DNA of 64,000 bases from Sphingomonadales bacterium (GTDB lineage Bacteria; Bacteroidota; Bacteroidia; Chitinophagales; Chitinophagaceae), in the NCBI GenBank assembly GCA_016872155.1, contig VHBB01000005.1, forward strand, positions 90,148-154,147, read 5' to 3'. The stretch's first letter is position 1, and the number at the start of each line of letters is the position of its first letter. Below are positions 24,339-33,560 of the stretch, in pieces. The notes beneath the pieces are model-generated. The model was not told where the DNA came from. It searched no databases and worked only from the letters and a program-made list of their open reading frames with translations. Both the position numbers and the translations under genes were made by a program.

Positions 24339-25514
24339 ATGGGGATGATGAAATTCAAGGCAACGCAACTTTTCGATGGAAAGCGGCTTTTCGACAATAA
24401 AGTATTGGTTACGCAAGCCGATGGAACCATCGAGTCGATCGTGGATGTGCAAGAGGCGGGTGAATCGGTTCGGGAACTCGATGGCATTTTAATGCCGGGT
24501 CTTATCAATGCCCATTGTCATTTGGAACTCAGCCATCTTAAAGAGGTGATCGCTCCGCATACCGGTCTTATCGAATTTTTATGCACGGTAGTGACCAAGC
24601 GAAATTTTTCGCCCGAGGTGATTCAAGAAAAAATTGCAGCCGCCGAGCAAGAGATGTACGCCAATGGTATTGTAGGTGTAGGCGATATCGGTAACACTGC
24701 CGATACGGCAAGGGTCAAAGCAGGCAGTGCTATTTGCTGGCACAATTTTGTAGAGGTAATTAGTTTTACCGACGAGAAAGCCAATGAAAATATGGCCCAC
24801 TACCGTTCGCAGTTAGCGTCACTAACACAGGCGCTGGCGGGTAGTTCGCTGCCCCACCGAAGTAGCCTGGTACCCCATGCCCCTTATAGTATTTCGCCTG
24901 CCACCTTTCGAATGCTAAACGAGGCTACCCAAGAGCAGGTCATCTCCATTCACAATCAAGAGCATCCGGCCGAGAACGAACTCTACACGAGCGGCGGGGG
25001 TGATTATCTGAAACTCTTCAGCATCTTTGGTCTAACCCAATCCCCCTTTCCTATAACCGGACAAAGCAGTTTGCGATCGGTGCTTCCCTATTTTGATCGC
25101 GGACAAACCATTTTGCTGGTACACAATACCTGCACTACACAAGAAGAAATGGAATGGGCGGCCGACTATGCCAAACAAAACGGCATCCGACTACAATACT
25201 GCTTATGCATCAACGCTAATTTGTATATAGAAAATAAACGGCCACCGGTCAACCTACTTTACCAAACTGGAGCCCCGGTCGTTATTGGCACCGACAGCTA
25301 TAGCAGTAATTGGCAGCTAAGTGTGGCCAGCGAGATCAAGAGCCTGCATGATCATTTTCCGTCAATTCCCCTCGAAACCATCCTGCACTGGGCTACCCTG
25401 CAAGGAGCCCGCGCCCTGCAATGGGAAGAGCGACTGGGGAGTTTCGAAAAAGGAAAAAAGCCGGGTCTTGTTTTACTAGATATCGAAGCGGGCCGCTCGC
25501 AACGAATAGGTTAA
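24339..25514 (+). CDS. Metal-dependent amidohydrolase family protein
   Basis: TIM-barrel amidohydrolase of 391 residues, chlorohydrolase/deaminase (TRZ/ATZ-like) subgroup. Metal and catalytic residues: 'NAHCHLELSHL' (HxH) near residue 53, 'PHAPYSISP', 'HNQEHPAENEL' (His, Glu), and 'IGTDSYSSN' (Asp). Members deaminate or dechlorinate purine- or triazine-like rings; an aminodeoxyfutalosine or adenosine-type deaminase is possible but not demonstrable. Three ATGs lie at 24339, 24345 and 24348; the promoter element suggests 24339 or 24345. It shares its stop TTAA with convergent recO. Confidence 0.85.
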   Translation: MGMMKFKATQLFDGKRLFDNKVLVTQADGTIESIVDVQEAGESVRELDGILMPGLINAHCHLELSHLKEVIAPHTGLIEFLCTVVTKRNFSPEVIQEKIAAAEQEMYANGIVGVGDIGNTADTARVKAGSAICWHNFVEVISFTDEKANENMAHYRSQLASLTQALAGSSLPHRSSLVPHAPYSISPATFRMLNEATQEQVISIHNQEHPAENELYTSGGGDYLKLFSIFGLTQSPFPITGQSSLRSVLPYFDRGQTILLVHNTCTTQEEMEWAADYAKQNGIRLQYCLCINANLYIENKRPPVNLLYQTGAPVVIGTDSYSSNWQLSVASEIKSLHDHFPSIPLETILHWATLQGARALQWEERLGSFEKGKKPGLVLLDIEAGRSQRIG

Positions 25515-26278
25515 GACAAGATCTCTTTTAGTACAGGCAGCGTTTTGAGCATCCCAAAATCTTGTATATGCTGTTGATAATAGCGCTCCATTACCAGTAA
25601 GAGTTGACGACGCAGCTCGCGGTTTAGCGAGAACTGCTCAAGCTCTTCGGGTTGTCTTACCTGTAACAACTCGGCCAGTGTTTGCACCATGGCACCGGCT
25701 ATGTAGTGCGGATGTCGAGGTTCTGTGGTGCTGATGATACAATCGGCCAGATCGAAAAAAAGAGGTTGCTCTTTGCCTTCGGTAAGTTCTACTCCGTCTC
25801 GAAGGCGAGGCAAGATGCCAAAGAAATGCGTTAACTGCAGCGAAAAAAAGAGCGGAAGATTGGCTTGTACCAATGGCGTAGCGCGGTCCAGTGCCATCAA
25901 TATATCTTCGGTAAACTCGAACAAGGGTACATTTTCTTCGGGCTGTCGAAGGCATTTAGAAAGTAGCTCAATCATAAACAAAGCCACCGCATTCTTAGTA
26001 ATGTCCGCGAACAGTCGCTCATGCTGTTTGTTCCACCGAAACTCTTTGATACGCTGCAGCGATTTTCGGTCTTGATGGTAGACCACCATGTCGAGCAAGG
26101 CGGCGGGCTGAAACAGATTAGCCCCTCCTTTTCCTTTTTTGGCGGCCGATCGCACGCCATTGACCAAATAAGACTGGATGCCAAAACGCTCGGTAAAGAC
26201 CGATACGATCAGTGAGGTCTCTCCATAGGTAACGGTACGAAGAACAATGCCCTTGGTCTTAACGATTGATGCGCTCAT
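25511..26278 (-). CDS. recO: DNA repair protein RecO
   Basis: RecFOR-pathway mediator that helps load RecA on SSB-coated gaps, 255 residues (normal). The N-terminal OB fold opens with 'VKTKGIVLRTVTYGETSLIV' and 'FTERFGIQSYLVNGVRSA'; the C-terminal helical part is less conserved and no clear zinc-binding Cys cluster is visible, which is usual in this phylum. ATG at 26278 is preferred over the Met at 26299, since homologues begin close to the OB fold. Convergent with the amidohydrolase; the two stop codons share the palindrome TTAA. Confidence 0.92.
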   Translation of the reverse strand: MSASIVKTKGIVLRTVTYGETSLIVSVFTERFGIQSYLVNGVRSAAKKGKGGANLFQPAALLDMVVYHQDRKSLQRIKEFRWNKQHERLFADITKNAVALFMIELLSKCLRQPEENVPLFEFTEDILMALDRATPLVQANLPLFFSLQLTHFFGILPRLRDGVELTEGKEQPLFFDLADCIISTTEPRHPHYIAGAMVQTLAELLQVRQPEELEQFSLNRELRRQLLLVMERYYQQHIQDFGMLKTLPVLKEILS

Positions 26279-26386
26279 ACAACTGTTGCCCTGCAACAAT
26301 ACTATAAAATTGGCCTACCCGCTCAAAAACAGTGCCGACGCCGACATTTTTACCTTTCTTTGCACTTTCCATTAACAGCGTGTTGT

Positions 26387-28786
26387 ATGTGGCAAAAACT
26401 AGGCCATTTTATTTTACGATTTCGGGTAGCCTTACTTGTCTTGCTCTTGCTTATTACTGTCGCCATGGGCTATTTGGCCAGCAAGGTAGAGCTCAGTTAT
26501 GAATTTACCCTCGCCATCCCCCTCGATAATCCCAAGTACCAGGCCTATCAGCAATTCAGAAAACAGTTTGGCGAGGATGGCAATCTGCTGGTGTTGGGTA
26601 TTCAAACCGATCGGCTCTTTACCCTTTCGACCTTTACGGCCTATCGCGATCTGCAGCGTCAACTTAAGACCATCGCTGGTGTAGAGGATATTATTGCCGT
26701 GCCCTCGGCAGTGGCTTTAGTTAAAGACACGGCCACCGAAAGGCTAAAGGCCCGTCCCGTTTTTAACGACACCCTTACATCGCAGCCAGCCCTCGATAGT
26801 GCTGCGCTTGCCTTTCGACAGTTGCCCTTTTACAAAGGCCTGCTCTATAACCCCGAGACAGAGGTCTATCTGATGGGTGTACGCATCAACAAAGATTTGA
26901 TGAACTCTAAAGCCCGCGTGGGGGTTGTTAACGAGATCGAACAAGCCGTTGATCGCTTTACGAATAAAACCACCCTTGTCGTTCATAAAAGTGGGCTTCC
27001 GTACATCCGCACCAAGGTGGCAGTGATGATTCAAGAGGAGATGCGTTTTTTCTTACTGGCCTCGGTACTCTTGTCGGCTCTTATCTTATTGGCCTTTTTT
27101 CGTTCGCTCAGTGCCATGCTGCTTTCGATCGTGGTAGTGGGTATCGGGGTAGTCTGGAGCGTAGGCACCTTGCAATTGTTCGGTTTTAAGATCTCTTTAT
27201 TGACCGCGCTAATACCACCGCTGGTGGTCGTAATTGGCATCCCTAATTGTATTTACTTTTTAAACAAGTTTCATGTGGCCTGGAACAAGACCGGCCATAA
27301 AGAACAATCGCTGATTCAGATGATCGACAAGATGGGGATCGTAACCCTGTTTTGCAATGTGGCGGCCGCGATCGGGTTTGCCGTATTTGCCTTAACAAGC
27401 AGCCAGATCTTAAAAGAGTTCGGTCTGGTGGCAGGCATTAACATTATGGCGCTGTTCGTTATTTCGCTGCTCTTTATTCCGGCCGTCCTTAGCTTTTTAC
27501 CGCCTCCTAAGAACAGACATACGCGCTATCTCGATAACCCCTGGCTCAATAAAGGGCTGGAAAAATTAGAGCGCTGGTCATTGCATCATCGCCCCTTTAT
27601 ATATGGAACCACCGCCGTGGTGTTGGTCGTAGCCATCGTTGGTCTTTTCAAGTTAAAAAGCGAAGCCTTTATCGTAGACGACCTGCCTGCCTCGAACCAG
27701 GTATACACCGACCTGCGCTTTTTCGAAACCCATTTCAAAGGTGTTATGCCGCTAGAGATCGTGGTAGATACCCGCAAGAAGCAAGGGGTTATTAGAAATA
27801 TGCGCAACCTCGAAGGCATCGATTCGCTCTCTCGCTTTATTGAACATATTCCCAATATGGCAAGACCCCTCAGCATTGCCGAGGGACTCAAATTTGCCAG
27901 ACAGGCTTTCTTCGAAGGAGACAGTAGCAGCTATTTACTTCCTTCGGCCTACGATTTGCCTGCACTGTCGCAATACCTGAGTTTTAAAGACAGTAGCCAA
28001 ACCAATAATTCGTTGGCCAAATTGGTGGGCTCCTTTATGGACAGCACCAAAAGTCGGGCTCGTATTAGTGTCAGCATGGCCGATATTGGCAGTTACCGTT
28101 TACCCGGTTTGCTCGATAGCATACAACGGCAAGCCGAAAACATATTTAACAAAGATAGTATCGAAGCCTTAAGCGCCGATGCCGATACAAGGGCCGCCGC
28201 ACTTGCCGAAAACGAAAAATGGGGCCAGCGTACGCACCAGATCGAACTTACAGGTAGCAGTGTTACCTTTTTAGAAGGAAGTCGTTTTATTATTAGCGGC
28301 TTAAAAGATTCTATTTTCTGGGCCTTTCTGTTGATCAGTCTTTGTATGCTTTATTTATTTCGCTCACTGCGAATTCTTGTCTGCTCGTTGATCCCTAACA
28401 TTATTCCGCTCGTGATTACAGCGGGCACCATGGGCTGGGCCGGCGTACCGCTCAAACCTTCGACCGTGTTGGTCTTTAGTGTCGCACTGGGTATTGCCAT
28501 CGATGTTACCATACGCTTTTTGGTCAACTATAAGCAAGAGCTGCCTCATTTCCAACAAGACGCCTACAAGACCGTTATTCAAACGATTTACAGTACCGGC
28601 ATTAGTATTATTTATACATCGCTGGTGCTGATTGCCGGGTTTGTTATTTTTTGCTTTAGCAATTTTGGAGGCACGCAAGCCCTGGGATGGTTAACCTCCC
28701 TTACGCTGGTCGTGGCCACACTTACCAATCTGATCTTATTGCCCGCCATGCTACTGTCGCTAGGCAAAGAGGGTAAGAACGGATAA
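26387..28786 (+). CDS. RND/MMPL-family transporter
   Basis: Large inner-membrane transporter of about 799 residues with the duplicated RND layout: N-terminal helix, a periplasmic domain (about 45-210), five or six helices (about 215-400), a second periplasmic domain (about 430-630) and a final helix bundle (about 640-795). 'LRFRVALLVLLLLITVAMGY' is the first helix. Patched/MMPL-like ('FRSLSAMLLSIVVVGIGVVWSVG'). Members export lipids, hopanoids or other hydrophobic compounds; the substrate here is unknown and no membrane-fusion partner is nearby. ATG at 26387 is used since the ORF's opening codon at 26360 is TTG within a probable promoter (TTTCTTTG). Confidence 0.87.
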   Translation: MWQKLGHFILRFRVALLVLLLLITVAMGYLASKVELSYEFTLAIPLDNPKYQAYQQFRKQFGEDGNLLVLGIQTDRLFTLSTFTAYRDLQRQLKTIAGVEDIIAVPSAVALVKDTATERLKARPVFNDTLTSQPALDSAALAFRQLPFYKGLLYNPETEVYLMGVRINKDLMNSKARVGVVNEIEQAVDRFTNKTTLVVHKSGLPYIRTKVAVMIQEEMRFFLLASVLLSALILLAFFRSLSAMLLSIVVVGIGVVWSVGTLQLFGFKISLLTALIPPLVVVIGIPNCIYFLNKFHVAWNKTGHKEQSLIQMIDKMGIVTLFCNVAAAIGFAVFALTSSQILKEFGLVAGINIMALFVISLLFIPAVLSFLPPPKNRHTRYLDNPWLNKGLEKLERWSLHHRPFIYGTTAVVLVVAIVGLFKLKSEAFIVDDLPASNQVYTDLRFFETHFKGVMPLEIVVDTRKKQGVIRNMRNLEGIDSLSRFIEHIPNMARPLSIAEGLKFARQAFFEGDSSSYLLPSAYDLPALSQYLSFKDSSQTNNSLAKLVGSFMDSTKSRARISVSMADIGSYRLPGLLDSIQRQAENIFNKDSIEALSADADTRAAALAENEKWGQRTHQIELTGSSVTFLEGSRFIISGLKDSIFWAFLLISLCMLYLFRSLRILVCSLIPNIIPLVITAGTMGWAGVPLKPSTVLVFSVALGIAIDVTIRFLVNYKQELPHFQQDAYKTVIQTIYSTGISIIYTSLVLIAGFVIFCFSNFGGTQALGWLTSLTLVVATLTNLILLPAMLLSLGKEGKNG

Positions 28787-28789
28787 GGT

Positions 28790-28797
28790 TATCTTTG
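28790..28797 (+). promoter_or_regulatory. TAnnTTTG promoter element for obgE
   Basis: TATCTTTG, 19 bases before the TTG start of obgE and starting 3 bases after the stop of the MMPL gene. Confidence 0.6.
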
Positions 28798-28816
28798 TGC
28801 AGCTCAACTAACCCCC

Positions 28817-29821
28817 TTGGAAAAAAGCAATTTTGTAGACCAGATCAGAATTTTTTGTCGCAGCGGTCACGGTGGTGCGGGCAACAAGCATTTTATGCGC
28901 AATAAGTTTACGGCCATGGGCGGACCCGATGGTGGAGACGGTGGACGAGGGGCCCATATTATTTTGCGCGGCAACCGAAATCTCTGGACCCTGTTGCACT
29001 TGCGTTATTATAAAAATGTATTGGCCGAAGACGGAGAGAAAGGCGGCTCGAATAATTGTCATGGCCGCGACGGAAAGGATATTATTATAGAAGTTCCATT
29101 GGGGACCATTGCCCGCGACGAAGAAAGTGGAAAAAAAGAAGCGGAGGTGCTCGAAGACGGGCAAGAAATTATTTGGATGCCCGGTGGTAAAGGAGGACTG
29201 GGTAACTCCCATTTTGCAACGCCTACCAACCAGGCACCCGAACATGCACAACCCGGATTGCCCGGCATCGAAGGATGGAAGGTATTAGAGTTAAAAGTGT
29301 TGGCCGATGTAGGATTGGTGGGTTTTCCCAATGCAGGCAAGTCAACGCTGCTTTCTGTTATTACCGCAGCCAAGCCGAAGATCGCCGACTATGCATTTAC
29401 CACCATTACGCCCAACTTGGGCATGGTCGAGTACCGCGATGGACGCAGTTTTTGTGTGGCCGATCTTCCGGGCATTATCGAAGGGGCCGCCGAAGGAAAA
29501 GGGCTTGGACATCGGTTCTTGCGTCATATTGAACGAAACGCCGCCTTGCTGTTTTTGATTCCGGCCGACAGCGCCGATCATAAAAAAGAATTCCAGATAT
29601 TGGTACACGAACTTGAACAATACAATCCCGAACTCTTGCAAAAACAATTCGTGATCGCTGTAAGTAAGAGTGATATGCTCGATACAGAACTAAAGACAGC
29701 CATTGCGCAAGAGCTTCCCAAAGAAGTACCGCACGTCTTTATCTCGTCTGTAACGCAGCAGGGCCTTATGGAGTTAAAAGACCTGCTTTGGAAGATCGTC
29801 AACGAACCCGTAGCCTCATGA
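28817..29821 (+). CDS. obgE: Obg-family ribosome-associated GTPase
   Basis: Essential GTPase of late 50S assembly and stress control, 334 residues. Glycine-rich Obg fold at the N terminus ('[16 protein letters not shown]', '[14 protein letters not shown]'), then the G domain: G1 'GFPNAGKST', switch '[11 protein letters not shown]', G3 '[16 protein letters not shown]', G4 'SKSD' in place of NKxD, and G5 'ISSVT'. The start is TTG (EKSNFVDQ...), the only codon giving the complete Obg fold. No C-terminal Obg extension. Its stop overlaps the ATG of a tiny zinc-ribbon gene (ATGATG). Confidence 0.96.
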   Translation: MEKSNFVDQIRIFCRSGHGGAGNKHFMRNKFTAMGGPDGGDGGRGAHIILRGNRNLWTLLHLRYYKNVLAEDGEKGGSNNCHGRDGKDIIIEVPLGTIARDEESGKKEAEVLEDGQEIIWMPGGKGGLGNSHFATPTNQAPEHAQPGLPGIEGWKVLELKVLADVGLVGFPNAGKSTLLSVITAAKPKIADYAFTTITPNLGMVEYRDGRSFCVADLPGIIEGAAEGKGLGHRFLRHIERNAALLFLIPADSADHKKEFQILVHELEQYNPELLQKQFVIAVSKSDMLDTELKTAIAQELPKEVPHVFISSVTQQGLMELKDLLWKIVNEPVAS

Positions 29822-30006
29822 TGCAGCGTTGTTTTTTTTGCCAGCACGAAATAATTCCGGTTCATGTGCATGGGCATTATCAATGTCCGGTTTGCACCAC
29901 CAATATAATGCCTTGCTGTGATGGCGATAATTGTGATACGAACCTGCTGCTAAAAAACAACTCAGTAAGTACGACCGACCGTATCACAGGCGGCCTTGAG
30001 GAGTGA
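29818..30006 (+). CDS. Small zinc-ribbon protein
   Basis: A 62-residue protein whose ATG overlaps the obgE stop by 4 bases. It has two Cys pairs, 'CFFCQHE' and 'YQCPVCTTN', plus 'MPCCDGDNC', separated by a 'PVHVHGHY' stretch with several His: a probable zinc ribbon. The last about 15 residues overlap the 3' end of the convergent GH18 gene and look unstructured. The Cys/His pattern and tight coupling to obgE make it likely to be real. Function unknown; a redox, RNA-binding or ribosome role would fit, but this is speculation. Confidence 0.65.
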   Translation: MMQRCFFCQHEIIPVHVHGHYQCPVCTTNIMPCCDGDNCDTNLLLKNNSVSTTDRITGGLEE

Positions 30007-31305
30007 GTTGGCATCGGGCGCATCTTGCCATTTTTCCCAGAACATAACCCCCCCTGCCATATCCTTGGCCAGCTTAGCCTTTCGCTTTACGGTGTATTGC
30101 CCGTTATAATAGATTGTATAATTGCTGAACGAACCGGCACTTACCACTGCCGAGTCGAGCTGCGCATTTCCTCCTTGTGCCAGAATAGTTCGGTACGATA
30201 ATACCGTGTTAGATTGTGTGATGCCCGAAGGCCTGCCATAAGCTGGCACACCCAGTACTGCTTTGGCGGCCGGCATGCCGCGCGTCGTGATCCAGTATTG
30301 CAAACAAGTTTGTGCGAGTGTGAAATCGCTGTGATGACGGTAGGGTACTGAAGTACTGAAATCATCGTAGGCCATAATATTGAAAAAGTCGACCACACCA
30401 AAGAGTTCATTGCGAATAGCATCTCTGTATCCTCCGGCGTATTTACCGGCGGTAATAGCGCAAGAAAGATAGTATCGAGCATCGCGGTGTAGCGAATCGG
30501 CCAACTCTTTCATCAACGCGGTAAAGGTCACATCGGTTCCATCATTGGTGCTGGGAAATTCCCAATCCATATCTACGCCATCCAGTTGTTGGGTTCGCAC
30601 TACAGACATTACATCACGAATAAAATTTGTTCGCCCGGTGGGCGAAGAAGCCATATTCTTAAAATTCGTAGTGCCATTGCCGCTGCCATCATTGATACCC
30701 AAGAAAATTCGGGCATTGTTCGTTCTCGCCTTAGAAGCCACCGCAGTCAGTGAGGCGGTGTTGCTGCTGGGCGGGGCAAGCGAGCCGGTACTATTGACCT
30801 GATAAAATGCGTATACGACCACATTGGTCATCTTGAATTTAACATCGGGCACATCGGCTAAGGCTCTATACGAAGGAAAGTAGCCTACCACATAGTACCC
30901 TAACGAAGGAGGCGACTGAATAGTAATATAGGTAAAGGAGCGAGCTGCGGTGGCGCAACCCGTAGCCGCACCACTGCTGTTGCGCGGAATTACATACCAA
31001 AAATAAGTGACGTTAGGCGTAGGGGCAATCGTTAGGGTATAGCTGGTTCCTGCCACACCTGTGGCCACTGCCACTGCATTGGTGACAGTCGTACCCAGCA
31101 TCACGTCATAGGCGCTGGCCTGTAGAGCACTGCTCCAGCTAAGGACAATATTGGTAGTCGTTACAAAAGAACCGGAGGCAGGGCTCACCAACGAACCACA
31201 GCCAGGTACGGTGGGTGCTGGCGTTGGCACAGGCGAATCTTTTTTTCGACAGCCCTGTACGAAGAGCAGGGTCACTAAACAAAACAAAAGCACACGCGAT
31301 CGCAT
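29962..31305 (-). CDS. GH18 chitinase-like lipoprotein
   Basis: Secreted lipoprotein of 447 residues. Signal peptide with lipobox 'FVQGC' (Cys19); a Fn3/Ig-like beta domain (about 35-125, 'VPGCGSLVSPASGSFVTT') and a GH18 TIM barrel from about 135, with the catalytic DxxDxDxE motif in 'LDGVDMDWEFP'. GH18 enzymes hydrolyse chitin or related N-acetylglucosamine polymers by substrate-assisted catalysis, the final Glu being the acid. The compact barrel and 'NIMAYDDFSTS' fit an endo-N-acetylglucosaminidase or small chitinase. Surface-anchored on the outer membrane is likely. Overlaps convergent zinc-ribbon gene at its 3' end. Confidence 0.9.
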   Translation of the reverse strand: MRSRVLLFCLVTLLFVQGCRKKDSPVPTPAPTVPGCGSLVSPASGSFVTTTNIVLSWSSALQASAYDVMLGTTVTNAVAVATGVAGTSYTLTIAPTPNVTYFWYVIPRNSSGAATGCATAARSFTYITIQSPPSLGYYVVGYFPSYRALADVPDVKFKMTNVVVYAFYQVNSTGSLAPPSSNTASLTAVASKARTNNARIFLGINDGSGNGTTNFKNMASSPTGRTNFIRDVMSVVRTQQLDGVDMDWEFPSTNDGTDVTFTALMKELADSLHRDARYYLSCAITAGKYAGGYRDAIRNELFGVVDFFNIMAYDDFSTSVPYRHHSDFTLAQTCLQYWITTRGMPAAKAVLGVPAYGRPSGITQSNTVLSYRTILAQGGNAQLDSAVVSAGSFSNYTIYYNGQYTVKRKAKLAKDMAGGVMFWEKWQDAPDANSLLKAACDTVGRTY

Positions 31306-31370
31306 AAGCAGTGGTAGGGCTTGAAGTTAGCGAATAATGTTAAAACCACTACCGTAAAACGAGATTTTCG

Positions 31371-31378
31371 TAGGTTTG
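31371..31378 (+). promoter_or_regulatory. TAnnTTTG promoter element for S46 peptidase operon
   Basis: TAGGTTTG, 19 bases before the ATG at 31398, in a 92-base divergent region shared with the GH18 gene. Confidence 0.55.
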
Positions 31379-31397
31379 TCGCCTAAATGATCGCCCC

Positions 31398-33560
31398 ATG
31401 AAAAAATATTTTATTTCGCTGCTCCTTACCGTAAGTCTTGTAGGAAAAACAATGGCCGACGAAGGTATGTGGCTGCCCCTGCTACTAGGCCAGCAAGTCT
31501 ATAACGATATGGTAAAAAAAGGACTCAAGCTTACCAAAGAACAACTTTATCAGATCAATAAACCTTCATTAAAAGATGCCATCATCATTTTTGGAGGAGG
31601 ATGCACCGGAGAGATCGTCAGCAGCAAGGGGTTGATCTTTACCAATCACCACTGCGGCTACGATGCGATCGCTACGGCCAGTAGTGTAGAAAAAAATTAT
31701 TTGCGCGATGGGTTCTATGCCGCTTCGATGAACGAAGAGATTCCCACCTCTTTATCTGTACAGTTCTTAGTGCGTATCGATGATGTGACCAAAGAGGTAC
31801 TCGATTCGCTCAAAGGGCTAAGCGGTGCCGAGCGCGTACAAAAACAAGCAGCCGTGCTGGCCGCGATCAATAAGCGAATGAGCAATGCCGATGAAAGTAT
31901 CGAAACCCGTGTAAGTTCTCTCTTTAAGGGTAATCAGTTTCTCGCCTTTGTGTACCAGCGCTACAGCGATGTGCGACTGGTAGGAACACCTCCCGAAAGT
32001 GTGGGTAAGTTTGGGGGCGATACCGATAACTGGGAATGGCCTCGTCATACCGGCGATTTCTCGGTATTTCGCGTGTATACCGACGCTAGTGGAAAACCCG
32101 CTAAATACAACAAAGAAAACATCGCTTACAAACCCAAATGGTATCTGCCTGTTTCACTAAAGCCACTCAAAGACGGTGATTTTGCCATGATCTGGGGATA
32201 CCCCGGCAGCACGAACCGCTACGAGAGTTCGTATGGCATTAAACTGGCGACCGACATCAATAATCCTACCCTGGTAAAACTGAGAGACGCCCGGCTTAAA
32301 TACATGTTCGAAGAAATGAAGAAAGATCCGGCCGTTAAATTGCAACTGGCCTCTTCGTATGCCAGTATAGCTAATTATTGGAAATTCTTTGATGGCGAAA
32401 CCAAGCAATTGCTCAAGTACGATGTGTATGGACAAAAACAAAAGGCCGAAACGGTCTTTACTTCTTGGGCCGCTACCCGATCTGAATACCAAACCTTATT
32501 TAGAGATTGGAGCAAGGCCTATGATGCCTGGAGACCTTATGCCAAGCACCGCGTGTATATGAGCGAAGGGATCATGGGCTCTCCGCTGATCGCTTTTGCC
32601 TCTTCGCTACTGCCATTAGAATCGGTGCTGGCCCGCAACAGCTCCGCTGCCGATATACAAAAAGCGGCCGCAGCCGCCGATCAGGCCCGTAAGGCATTTT
32701 TGGAATCATCCAATAAAGCTTCCGACGAAAAGATACTGGCTACGGTTACCCGCCTGTTTTATGAAGATGTCGATAAACAGCAGCATCCCGTTACCTTTTA
32801 CGGCTCGCTCAAAAATCAATACGGTGCTCTCGACAACGATGACACGTATCGTCGCTATGCTGCCGACGTATTTACCAAGACCATGATATTCGATAATGCG
32901 CGTTGGAGCGCCTTTATCGCTAAACCCGACGCGGTGCTACTGCAAAACGACCCCGCTTTTGCACATGCCAGTACGTTTGTAACCAATTATAATAGTAAGT
33001 ACGGCCCTCTTTCTCAACAATTCAATGCCAAGAACGCCGAGTTCGGAAGACTCTATCTGAAAGGCGTCATGGAAATGGATACCGTCAAGGCTAAGATGAT
33101 GTATCCTGATGCCACCTTTACCATGCGCGTTAGCTATGGTAATGTAAAATCATATCAACCTCGCGATGCGGTCAAGTACGACTATGTAACCACCTCGCGT
33201 GGGCTGCTCGAAAAATACAAAGCCGGCGACTATGAGTTCGATCTGCCCACTCAACAGGTAGAACTGATCAAGAAAAAAGATTTTGGCCAGTACATGGACC
33301 CCACCCGCAAAGACCTGGTGATCGGATTTATTACCACTAACGATATTACCGGTGGAAATTCGGGTTCACCCGTACTCAATAACAAAGGAGAGTTGATCGG
33401 ACTGGCCTTTGATGGTAACTACGAGGCGCTAAGCCATAAGCTGGCCTTCGATAAAGACCTCAATAGAACCATTTGTGTCGATATTCGCTATGTACTATGG
33501 TGTATCGATAAATTGGGTGGAGCCAAACATCTTATTAACGAGTTGACCCTGGCCAAATAA
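31398..33560 (+). CDS. S46 dipeptidyl-peptidase (DPP7-type)
   Basis: Secreted serine exopeptidase of 720 residues, matching DPP7/DPP11 in length. Signal peptide about 1-20 (cut near MADEG). Catalytic His85 in 'TNHHCGYDA' and Ser655 in 'GGNSGSPVL' agree in number with the Porphyromonas enzymes, and the Asp lies in 'GGDTDNWEWPRHTGDF'. Residue 673 is Gly (in 'AFDGNYEA'), which in this family goes with DPP7-like preference for hydrophobic P1 residues; Arg at this place marks DPP11 (Asp/Glu). It frees dipeptides from N termini in the periplasm. Followed at zero distance by a dipeptide epimerase. Confidence 0.94.
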   Translation: MKKYFISLLLTVSLVGKTMADEGMWLPLLLGQQVYNDMVKKGLKLTKEQLYQINKPSLKDAIIIFGGGCTGEIVSSKGLIFTNHHCGYDAIATASSVEKNYLRDGFYAASMNEEIPTSLSVQFLVRIDDVTKEVLDSLKGLSGAERVQKQAAVLAAINKRMSNADESIETRVSSLFKGNQFLAFVYQRYSDVRLVGTPPESVGKFGGDTDNWEWPRHTGDFSVFRVYTDASGKPAKYNKENIAYKPKWYLPVSLKPLKDGDFAMIWGYPGSTNRYESSYGIKLATDINNPTLVKLRDARLKYMFEEMKKDPAVKLQLASSYASIANYWKFFDGETKQLLKYDVYGQKQKAETVFTSWAATRSEYQTLFRDWSKAYDAWRPYAKHRVYMSEGIMGSPLIAFASSLLPLESVLARNSSAADIQKAAAAADQARKAFLESSNKASDEKILATVTRLFYEDVDKQQHPVTFYGSLKNQYGALDNDDTYRRYAADVFTKTMIFDNARWSAFIAKPDAVLLQNDPAFAHASTFVTNYNSKYGPLSQQFNAKNAEFGRLYLKGVMEMDTVKAKMMYPDATFTMRVSYGNVKSYQPRDAVKYDYVTTSRGLLEKYKAGDYEFDLPTQQVELIKKKDFGQYMDPTRKDLVIGFITTNDITGGNSGSPVLNNKGELIGLAFDGNYEALSHKLAFDKDLNRTICVDIRYVLWCIDKLGGAKHLINELTLAK

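Noticed and set aside
28817-29821. obgE as 5'-truncated because no ATG is present
   Set aside because: The TTG start gives the complete Obg fold from the expected first residues.
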